A DNA stretch of 18,466 nucleotides, taken from contig JALVVO010000019.1 of assembly GCA_027023345.1 (NCBI GenBank), forward strand, positions 1 to 18,466. Direction: 5' to 3'. Shown here in pieces: positions 1 to 4,962 of the stretch (positions within the stretch are counted from its first letter, which is position 1; every line of letters starts with the position of its first letter). The stretch comes from Thermaceae bacterium (GTDB lineage: Bacteria; Deinococcota; Deinococci; Deinococcales; Marinithermaceae). The notes under the pieces are model-generated. The model saw nothing but the letters and a program-made list of their open reading frames with translations, did no database searches and was not told the DNA's origin. The position numbers were made by a program, and so were the translations under genes.

Positions 1-111
1 CACGAGTACTTCGAGGTGGACATGGCCATCGTGGCCGCGATCGTGGAAAAGGACCTGCCGGCTTTGCTTGCCCACGTCGAGCGCGTGCTCGCGTACCTTG
101 AGGAAGCATGA
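1..111 (+). CDS. 3' end of an unidentified gene (partial)
   Basis: An open frame enters from the left edge and ends at TGA 109-111, giving 36 residues ending ERVLAYLEEA. Its stop overlaps the ispG start as ATGA, so the two genes are probably co-transcribed and translationally coupled. The tail looks like an amphipathic helical C-terminus (VEKDLPALLAHVERVL). I do not recognise the family from so short a piece. The helix pattern loosely resembles the end of an FCD/GntR-type helical domain, but that is not enough for a call. Confidence 0.6.
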   Translation, partial: HEYFEVDMAIVAAIVEKDLPALLAHVERVLAYLEEA

Positions 112-1316
112 CCCCGCGTAGACCCACCCCCACCGTCCACGTCGGCCCCGTCCCCGTTGGCGGGGGCCATCCGGTGGTGGTCCAGGCCATGACCAACACT
201 GACACCGCCGACCCCGAGGCCACCGCCCACCAGGCCGCCGAGCTCTACCAGGCCGGGGCCGAGATCGTCCGCGTCACCGTGAACACCGAGGCCGCGGCGA
301 GGGCGGTCCCCGAGATCAAGGAAAGGCTTGCCGACCTGGGCGCCCCCGTGCCCTTGGTCGGCGACTTCCACTTCTCCGGCCACGTCCTCCTTAGGAAGTA
401 CCCCGAGGCCGCCCGGGCCCTCGACAAGTACCGCATCAACCCCGGCACCCTGGGCAAAAAGCGGAAGGACGAGGCCTTCGCCGAGATGATCCAGGTGGCG
501 AAGGACCTCAATAAACCGGTCCGGATCGGCGGCAACTGGGGCTCTTTGGACATGGAGGTCCTCGCCGAGCTAATGGACGAAAACGCCCGCCGGGCCGAGC
601 CCAAGTCGGCGGAGGAGGTGGTGCTCGACGCCCTCATTGAGAGCGTGGTCCGCTCGGCGGAGTACGCCCTGGAGCTCGGCCTTCCCGAAGACAAGATCGT
701 CCTCTCCGCCAAGGTCTCCCGGGTCCCCGAGCTGATCCGGGTCTACCGGGAGCTCGCCCGGCGAACGAGCCTTCCCCTCCACCTCGGCCTCACCGAGGCG
801 GGGATGGGAACGAAGGGCATCGTGGCCTCGGCGGCAGCGCTCGCGCCGCTGCTTCTTGAGGGCATCGGCGACACCATCCGGGTCTCGCTCACCCCCCGCC
901 CCGGCGAGCCCCGCACCCGGGAGGTCGAGGTCGCCTGGGAGGTGCTGCAGGCGCTTGGCCTTCGCCGCCGGGCTCCCGAGGTCTCGGCCTGCCCGGGCTG
1001 CGGCCGCACCAGCTCGGACCGGTTCCAGCGCCTCGCCGAGCGGGTCGAGGCCTACCTGAAGGCGCGCCTCCCCGAGTGGCGGGAGAAGTACCCGGGGGTC
1101 GAGGAGCTGAAGGTCGCGGTGATGGGCTGCGTGGTGAACGGTCCCGGGGAAAGTAAGCACGCCGACATCGGCATCAGCCTCCCCGGCGCCGGGGAGGCCC
1201 CCAGAGCACCGGTCTACGTGGACGGGAAGCACCACGCCACGCTCCAGGGCGAGAACCTAGAAGAGCGGTTCCTCGAAATCCTCGAGGCCTACGTCGCCCG
1301 GAGGTTTGGGGGCTAG
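108..1316 (+). CDS. ispG: 4-hydroxy-3-methylbut-2-en-1-yl diphosphate synthase (flavodoxin), IspG/GcpE
   Basis: IspG is the penultimate enzyme of the MEP isoprenoid pathway. It is a cytosolic [4Fe-4S] enzyme that reductively opens methylerythritol cyclodiphosphate to HMBPP. The 402-residue length fits the bacterial two-domain form: a TIM barrel (about residues 1-285, with VVVQAMTNTDT near the N-terminus and RIGGNWGSLD near 142) and a C-terminal cluster domain. The cluster ligands are visible as C295 and C298 (CPGCGRT), C341 (VMGCVVNGPGE) and E348. These sit almost exactly where they do in the Thermus enzyme as I recall it. The ATG at 108 is chosen because it overlaps the upstream stop as ATGA and the conserved N-terminus begins soon after. 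No frameshift or missing key residue is seen. Confidence 0.97.
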   Translation: MTPRRPTPTVHVGPVPVGGGHPVVVQAMTNTDTADPEATAHQAAELYQAGAEIVRVTVNTEAAARAVPEIKERLADLGAPVPLVGDFHFSGHVLLRKYPEAARALDKYRINPGTLGKKRKDEAFAEMIQVAKDLNKPVRIGGNWGSLDMEVLAELMDENARRAEPKSAEEVVLDALIESVVRSAEYALELGLPEDKIVLSAKVSRVPELIRVYRELARRTSLPLHLGLTEAGMGTKGIVASAAALAPLLLEGIGDTIRVSLTPRPGEPRTREVEVAWEVLQALGLRRRAPEVSACPGCGRTSSDRFQRLAERVEAYLKARLPEWREKYPGVEELKVAVMGCVVNGPGESKHADIGISLPGAGEAPRAPVYVDGKHHATLQGENLEERFLEILEAYVARRFGG

Positions 1317-1336
1317 GACCTCCCGTGCCCGGCTTA

Positions 1337-1382
1337 GCGCCTGCGCTACCCCTTTGCCCGCAGTGGGCGCCGGCGTCTTTTT
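1337..1382 (+). terminator. Possible weak intrinsic terminator after ispG
   Basis: GCGCC-TGCG (1337-1345) can pair with CGCA-GTG-GGCGC (1359-1370) around a loop of about 13 nt with a 3-nt bulge. A run of five T follows at 1378-1382. The T run lies about 8 nt past the stem, so the structure is imperfect. It lies in the gap between ispG and the next promoter, where termination would be expected. Confidence 0.3.
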
Positions 1383-1385
1383 CGA

Positions 1386-1401
1386 TTCGTTTACATACGA
1401 A
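1386..1401. promoter_or_regulatory. Operator-like inverted repeat over the sdpR-type promoter
   Basis: TTCGT (1386-1390) and ACGAA (1397-1401) form a perfect inverted repeat with a 6-nt spacer. It overlaps the -35 hexamer of the promoter at 1390-1418. ArsR-family repressors commonly bind such A/T-rich dyads in their own promoters, so autoregulation by the downstream gene product is the simple reading. Binding itself is inferred. Confidence 0.45.
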
Positions 1402-1418
1402 ATAAAATGGCTTACAAT
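1390..1418 (+). promoter_or_regulatory. Near-consensus sigma-70/SigA promoter driving a leaderless transcript
   Basis: TTTACA (1390-1395), a spacer of exactly 17 nt, and TACAAT (1413-1418) each match the housekeeping consensus at five of six bases. The predicted start point, 7-8 nt after the -10 box, coincides with the GTG at 1426, so the mRNA would have no 5' leader. Leaderless mRNAs are common in Deinococcus-Thermus. The A/T-rich stretch stands out from its GC-rich surroundings. Confidence 0.75.
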
Positions 1419-1425
1419 CAATCTC

Positions 1426-1725
1426 GTGAACCGGGTTTTCAAGGCGCTCGCCGACCCCACCCGGCGGGCGATCCTCAAGGCGCTTAGGGAGGGCCCTCTG
1501 AGCGCCGGCGAGATCGCCGAGCGGTTTCCGCTCGCCCGCTCGACCCTTTCCCAGCACCTCGGGGTGCTCCTCGAGGCCGGCCTGGTCGAGGTCGAGCGGG
1601 AGGGCAAGCGGCGGATCTACCGGCTCTCCGCTTCGGTCCTCGAGGACGCCCTGGCGTTCTTGCTCGAGCTCAAGGAGGGAAAGCATGAAGGGAAACGGTC
1701 TCACCGCCCTGGCCCTGCTGGTTAG
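1426..1725 (+). CDS. ArsR/SdpR-family winged-helix repressor
   Basis: A 99-residue protein starting at GTG 1426 (NRVFKALADPTRRAILKAL). It has the ArsR fold: helix 1, the recognition pair SAGEIAERF / ARSTLSQHLGVLLEAGLV (about residues 26-55) and the wing EVEREGKRRIYRL (about 56-68). It contains no Cys, and I see no metal-binding ligand set, so it resembles the metal-independent SdpR-type autorepressors. The open frame extends upstream to 1306 inside ispG, but that extension encodes no domain and crosses the promoter, so GTG 1426 is preferred. The gene overlaps the next one by 41 nt. In Bacillus, SdpR is antagonised by SdpI, which sequesters it at the membrane. The SdpI-like neighbour suggests similar logic here, by inference. 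Confidence 0.85.
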   Translation: MNRVFKALADPTRRAILKALREGPLSAGEIAERFPLARSTLSQHLGVLLEAGLVEVEREGKRRIYRLSASVLEDALAFLLELKEGKHEGKRSHRPGPAG

Positions 1726-2368
1726 CTGGCTTTTCACGCTAGCGGCGCTCGTTTCCTTGCCCGAGCGCGTTCCGATCCACTGGAACCTGGCCGGCGAGGT
1801 GGACCGCTGGGGCTCGAAGTACGAGCTGCTCTTCCTCCCCGCCCTCCAGCTCTTCCTCGCCGGGTTCATGCTGCTCTGGCCCCGCCTCGACCCCGCCCGA
1901 AGGGGGCCCTGGCGGGCCTGGCCGGCGGTCGTCACCGCCACCGCCTGGGTGCTCACGCTCACCCAGCTCGCCATCCTTTACCTGGTCGGGGCCGCGCTCC
2001 GGGAAGGGCCCGTTCCGCCGGTCCCGGGTCGGCCCGCCGAGCCCGCCCTGCAAGTCCTTTGGGCGGCGGTGGGGCTCGCCCTCGTGCTGCTCGGCAACCT
2101 CCTGCCCAAGGCACCCCAGAACTGGGTCTTCGGGGTCCGCACCCCCTGGACGCTCTCGAGCAAGAAGAGCTGGCAGGTGACGAACCGGCTCGGCGGCTAC
2201 GTCCTCGTCGCCTTCGGCCTTTTGCTCGTGTTGCTCGCGGTCTTCTACCCCAACCCCTGGGCGGTGCTCGCGGCGATCGGCGGCCTTTTGCTCGCCATGC
2301 TCTACCTGGTCTGGCTCTCCTACCGGATCTGGCGGGAGGAGGCCCGGGCCGCTGGGGGTGGAAAATGA
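1685..2368 (+). CDS. SdpI-family integral membrane protein (DUF1648/SdpI)
   Basis: A 227-residue membrane protein with about six hydrophobic segments (near residues 7-24, 48-62, 75-98, 118-135, 170-186 and 190-211). The N-terminal DUF1648 signature LPERVPIHWNLAGEVDRWGS follows the first segment. The SdpI signature FGVRTPWTLSSKKSWQVTNR lies near 148-167. In Bacillus subtilis, SdpI gives immunity to the SDP killing peptide and holds the repressor SdpR at the membrane. No SdpC-like toxin gene is present here, so the role is more likely sensing of envelope stress or of a foreign peptide. The ATG at 1685 follows GGAGGGAAAGC and lies inside the end of the repressor gene, implying tight coupling. 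Its stop overlaps the next start as ATGA. Confidence 0.85.
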   Translation: MKGNGLTALALLVSWLFTLAALVSLPERVPIHWNLAGEVDRWGSKYELLFLPALQLFLAGFMLLWPRLDPARRGPWRAWPAVVTATAWVLTLTQLAILYLVGAALREGPVPPVPGRPAEPALQVLWAAVGLALVLLGNLLPKAPQNWVFGVRTPWTLSSKKSWQVTNRLGGYVLVAFGLLLVLLAVFYPNPWAVLAAIGGLLLAMLYLVWLSYRIWREEARAAGGGK

Positions 2369-3528
2369 GGCGGCCCGCTGCCCTTCTCCTCGCCCTCGCG
2401 CTCGGGCTGGCCCTGGCCCAGGGCCTCGAAGCCGCCCGCGTCCGCGCCCTCTTCACCGAGCCGGTGCGGCCCGAGTGGTTCGCGAAGGCGTTTTTGAGCC
2501 AGGTCTCGGCCGAGCAGGTCGCGGCCATCGTCCAGCAGCTCTCCGCCCGGCTCGGTCGCTTCGAAGGGGTACGCAAGGAGGGCGAGGATTACATCGCCGT
2601 CTTCGAGCGAGGCGAGGTCCCGGTGACGATCCGCCTCGACGCCGAGGGCCGGATCGCCGGGCTCTTTTTTAAGCCCCCGAGGAAGCGCCTCGCCTCCCTG
2701 GACGAGGCCGTCGCGGCCCTAAAAGCCCTCCCCGGGAAAGTGGGCTTTCTGGTGCTCGAAGAAACCCGCCCCCTCGCCACCCTCCACGAAGACGCGCGGC
2801 TCGCGGTGGGCTCGGCGTTCAAGCTCTCAGTGCTGGCGGCGCTCCTTGACGCGGTGGAAAGGGGCGAGCGCCGATGGAACGAGGTCGTTCCCCTGAGGGA
2901 CGAGTGGAAGAGCCTGCCGTCGGGCGAGCTCCAGGACTGGCCCGCGGGCACGCCCCTCACCCTGGCCTCGCTCGCCGGGCGGATGATGGCGCATAGCGAC
3001 AACACCGCCGCCGACCACCTGATCCACGTCCTCGGCCGAAAGCGGGTCGAGCGCTTCGCTTATTCGAACCGCCCCCTGCTCACCACCCACGCGGCCTTCG
3101 TCCTGAAGACCGACCCCGAACTCCGGCGGCGCTGGAGGGAGGGCGACGAGGCCGCCCGCCGCGAGGTGCTAAAGGAGGCCGAGGCCCGGCCGCTCCCGAG
3201 CGCCTCCCGGCTGCTTGCGGCCCTCCCCGAGACCGAGGTCGAGTGGTTCTACTCCGCCCGCGAGCTCTGCGAGCTCGCCTACGCCGCCCTCAAGACCCCC
3301 CTCTCAGGGATAAACCCCGGCCTCGCCCGGAGGGAGGCCTGGAGAAAAATCGCCTTCAAGGGCGGGAGCGAGCCCGGGGTTTTGAACCTGACCACCGCCC
3401 TTGAAGGCGAGGGCGGGACCCGCTACTGCGTGGCCGCAACCTGGAACCACCCGGAGCTCGAGCCTGGTAGGCTCTACGCCCTCTACGGCGGGGTGCTCGA
3501 TCTGCTCGCGCGGAAAGCGAGCCAATGA
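2365..3528 (+). CDS. Exported serine hydrolase with class A beta-lactamase fold
   Basis: A 387-residue protein starting at ATG 2365, which overlaps the SdpI-like stop. The longer open frame back to 2059 lies wholly inside that gene and is rejected. Residues 1-20 form a signal peptide (RRPAALLLALALGLALAQG). Residues about 25-110 form a small alpha/beta domain like those preceding many penicillin-recognising hydrolases. The catalytic domain then shows S150-A-F-K153 (SxxK), S211-D-N213 (SDN) and K332-G-G-S (the KTG-like strand). I do not find the ExxLN omega-loop glutamate motif of true class A beta-lactamases between SDN and KGG; EVEWFYSARELCEL occupies that region. So it may be a peptidase, esterase or weak penicillin-binding protein rather than a resistance enzyme. 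It is the last gene of the sdpRI-like operon. Confidence 0.8.
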   Translation: MRRPAALLLALALGLALAQGLEAARVRALFTEPVRPEWFAKAFLSQVSAEQVAAIVQQLSARLGRFEGVRKEGEDYIAVFERGEVPVTIRLDAEGRIAGLFFKPPRKRLASLDEAVAALKALPGKVGFLVLEETRPLATLHEDARLAVGSAFKLSVLAALLDAVERGERRWNEVVPLRDEWKSLPSGELQDWPAGTPLTLASLAGRMMAHSDNTAADHLIHVLGRKRVERFAYSNRPLLTTHAAFVLKTDPELRRRWREGDEAARREVLKEAEARPLPSASRLLAALPETEVEWFYSARELCELAYAALKTPLSGINPGLARREAWRKIAFKGGSEPGVLNLTTALEGEGGTRYCVAATWNHPELEPGRLYALYGGVLDLLARKASQ

Positions 3529-3792
3529 ACCGGAGCCACGTGCCCATGCGTTTCCCCTGCGCGAAGCGGCTCGCCAAGACAAAACTTCCACGCCGAGTCC
3601 CGCTTGTCGGAGGATGCTCCGCAGGGTCCCCACGGCGATTTCCTTATGGATCGGCACGATCACGACTCGGATCCGATCCCCTTGCCGGCGCACGAACTTC
3701 GCGTGGCTGCCCCGCTCGGTGTAAAGGGCAAAGCCCGCTGCCTCCAGTCTCCGTTTTACTTCCCGGTAGGGGAGCGGCTTAAGCGGTGCCAA
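3304..3792 (-). CDS. hicA: HicA-family mRNA interferase toxin with run-on C-terminus
   Basis: Residues 1-70 match HicA: PLPYREVKRRLEAAGF, the catalytic His in RGSH30AKF, VVIVPIHKEIAVGTLRSILRQAGL. HicA is a small dsRBD-like RNase that cleaves mRNA and is neutralised by HicB. Family members normally end a few residues after RQAGL (about 60-80 aa). This frame has no stop there and continues to 162 residues, with the last 75 codons antisense to the 3' end of the serine hydrolase gene. The tail (RAASRRGNAWARG and onward) looks like shadow sequence. The native stop was probably lost, by substitution or deletion, and the toxin may be impaired. The start is TTG at 3792, 14 nt inside the end of the antitoxin gene; no ATG or GTG precedes the conserved domain in frame. 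Confidence 0.7.
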   Translation of the reverse strand: MAPLKPLPYREVKRRLEAAGFALYTERGSHAKFVRRQGDRIRVVIVPIHKEIAVGTLRSILRQAGLGVEVLSWRAASRRGNAWARGSGSLARFPREQIEHPAVEGVEPTRLELRVVPGCGHAVAGPALAFKGGGQVQNPGLAPALEGDFSPGLPPGEAGVYP

Positions 3793-3985
3793 GCTCGACC
3801 TCGACTTGCGCGATTTTGGGGGGCTCGGTGGCAGTGGGGGGCTCGAAGTAAAGGGCCAACGCTTCTTTCAGATTCTCCAGGGCCTCCTTCTCTGTGCGCC
3901 CTTGGCTGGCCACGTCCACCTCAAGGCATTGGGCTACGTACCCATCACCTTCGCGCCATACGCTGGCGGTGAATGTGCGTTTCAC
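3779..3985 (-). CDS. hicB: HicB-like antitoxin (UPF0150-type)
   Basis: A 68-residue protein with the HicB-like partial RNase H fold: RTFTASVWREGDGYVAQCLE, then VASQGRTEKEALENLKEALALYFEPP. These small HicB proteins bind and block HicA. No separate DNA-binding domain is visible after the fold, so autoregulation would need the fold itself or a partner. The gene precedes hicA and overlaps it by 14 nt, giving the order hicB-hicA. The start is GTG at 3985. A TAAAGT box on the minus strand ends 6 nt upstream, the spacing expected for a leaderless start. Confidence 0.8.
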   Translation of the reverse strand: MKRTFTASVWREGDGYVAQCLEVDVASQGRTEKEALENLKEALALYFEPPTATEPPKIAQVEVELGTA

Positions 3986-3991
3986 GTCATC

Positions 3992-3997
3992 ACTTTA
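3992..3997 (-). promoter_or_regulatory. Putative -10 box of hicBA (leaderless)
   Basis: On the minus strand TAAAGT, a TANNNT element, ends 6 nt before the GTG at 3985. No good -35 hexamer is visible upstream. It lies in the 40-nt gap shared with the divergent citE-like gene. Confidence 0.35.
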
Positions 3998-4013
3998 ACT
4001 TCCTGAGGTCCGG

Positions 4014-4019
4014 TAGGCT
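4014..4019 (+). promoter_or_regulatory. Putative -10 box of the citE-like gene (leaderless)
   Basis: TAGGCT ends 6 nt before the ATG at 4026, matching the TANNNT spacing seen upstream of the sdpR-like, hicB and cas1 genes. A TTTAAC at 3994-3999 is the nearest -35 candidate, but the 14-nt spacer is short. Confidence 0.35.
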
Positions 4020-4025
4020 ATCCGC

Positions 4026-4826
4026 ATGCGCGCCTGGCTCTTCGTCCCCGGCCACGACGAGCGAAAACTCAAGAAGGCCCTTTCGAGCGAGGCCGACGTG
4101 GTGATCGTGGACTGGGAGGACGCCGTTCCCGAAGAGAAAAAACCGGAAGCCCGAAAGACCACCGCCGCCCTGCTCGCGGCGAGCGAGCCCGGTCCTCGAG
4201 TGCTCCTCCGGGTGAACCACCCGGAAAGCGCGTTTTTCGAGGCCGACCTCGAGGCCCTGCCCCTCGCCCACGTTTCCGCTTTGGTCCTGCCCAAGGTCGA
4301 GGCCCCGGGAGAGCTCGAGCGAGCGCGGCGCGCGGGGCTTCCCCTGATCGCCATGATCGAGAGCGCCCGCGCGGTACTTTCGCTTTCCGAGATCGCCCGC
4401 GCCCGCCCCGAACGCTTCGTCTTCGGCGCCCTCGACTACCTGAAGGACGTCGGCGCCCGCCACACCAAGGATGCGCTCCTTTACCCCAGGAGCCATCTGG
4501 TAAACGTGAGCCGGGTCGCCGGAATCGCGCCTCCGATCGGGGGGGTCTGGCCCTACCTCGAGGACGAGGCAGGGCTCCTCGAGGAAGCCCGCCACGAGCG
4601 GGACCTGGGGTTTGCTGGAAAGACCCTCCTTCACCCAAAACAGATCGAGCCGGTGAAGCGGGCCTTCGCCCCTACCGAGGCCGAGGTCCGGGAGGCGCGG
4701 GCGATCCTTTTGGCCTGGGAGGCGGCCCGGGCCGAGGGCCGGGCGGTGGCCAAGCTCCCCGACGGCCGCTTCCTCGACCCCCCGGTGGTCGTCTGGGCCG
4801 AGCGGATTTTGCGGGACGCGGAATAA
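4026..4826 (+). CDS. HpcH/HpaI aldolase / citrate lyase beta subunit-like protein (CitE-like)
   Basis: A 266-residue single-domain TIM-barrel protein of the CitE-like family, which makes or breaks C-C or thioester bonds of acyl-CoA substrates such as citramalyl-, malyl- or citryl-CoA. Family landmarks are in order: FVPG (6-9), VDWEDAVP (28-35), the substrate Arg in LLRVN (R62), LPKVE (88-92), the Mg2+ ligands E112 (MIES) and D137 (FGALD), and GFAGKTLLHPKQI near 196-208. The key residues match the spacing known for stand-alone CitE proteins such as the Mycobacterium one. There are no citrate lyase alpha or gamma partners next to it, so a free-standing acyl-CoA lyase or thioesterase role is likelier than citrate lyase. 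It is a single-gene unit ending in a strong terminator. The exact substrate cannot be read from the sequence. Confidence 0.88.
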   Translation: MRAWLFVPGHDERKLKKALSSEADVVIVDWEDAVPEEKKPEARKTTAALLAASEPGPRVLLRVNHPESAFFEADLEALPLAHVSALVLPKVEAPGELERARRAGLPLIAMIESARAVLSLSEIARARPERFVFGALDYLKDVGARHTKDALLYPRSHLVNVSRVAGIAPPIGGVWPYLEDEAGLLEEARHERDLGFAGKTLLHPKQIEPVKRAFAPTEAEVREARAILLAWEAARAEGRAVAKLPDGRFLDPPVVVWAERILRDAE

Positions 4827-4841
4827 CACGGCTTAGGCTTG

Positions 4842-4875
4842 CCCCCCGGGCTGCCGTGCGGCCCGGGGGGTTTTT
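4842..4875 (+). terminator. Strong intrinsic terminator after the citE-like gene
   Basis: CCCCCCGGGC (4842-4851) and GCCCGGGGGG (4861-4870) form a perfect 10-bp GC stem around a 9-nt loop, followed at once by TTTTT. It lies 16 nt past the stop and insulates the CRISPR-cas operon from upstream transcription. Confidence 0.93.
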
Positions 4876-4885
4876 CGGTCCGAAA
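4873..4885. promoter_or_regulatory. Perfect 13-bp palindrome upstream of the cas operon
   Basis: TTTCGG-T-CCGAAA is a perfect dyad that begins in the terminator T tract and ends just before a TCACA pentamer (4888-4892). Its centre lies about 48 nt upstream of the start point predicted from the -10 box at 4915. The position suits an activator or repressor site, but no cognate regulator is known to me. Confidence 0.4.
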
Positions 4886-4887
4886 TA

Positions 4888-4920
4888 TCACAAAACCCCC
4901 CAGGGGAGCGGATATATCAT
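4888..4920 (+). promoter_or_regulatory. Putative cas operon promoter with CRP-like half-site
   Basis: TATCAT (4915-4920) matches the -10 consensus at five of six bases. No recognisable -35 hexamer sits 16-18 nt upstream, as at activator-dependent promoters. TCACA (4888-4892) is one half of a CRP-family site; read as a TGTGA-N6-TCACA dyad it would centre about 42 nt before the predicted start point, the classical class II position, but the left half is poorly conserved. In Thermus thermophilus several cas operons are known to be activated by cAMP-CRP. The predicted transcript would carry a leader of about 36 nt with a strong GGAGGAGG ribosome-binding site at 4953-4960. Confidence 0.4.
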
Positions 4921-4962
4921 CAAGGCAAACGAGGCGGAGCGCGACATAGACCGGAGGAGGCC

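Noticed and set aside
570..1235. Long open frame antisense to ispG (and others at 245-712, 1174-1974).
   Set aside because: GC-rich shadow frames over well-defined genes; compositions dominated by Arg/Ser/Ala/Gly with no domain pattern.
2059..2364. N-terminal extension of the serine hydrolase frame.
   Set aside because: It lies inside the SdpI-like gene, encodes Arg/Pro-rich sequence, and a clear signal peptide begins at ATG 2365.
4876..4892. Complete CRP palindrome at the cas promoter.
   Set aside because: Only the TCACA half is recognisable; the left half (GGTCC in place of TGTGA) is poor, so only a half-site is reported.
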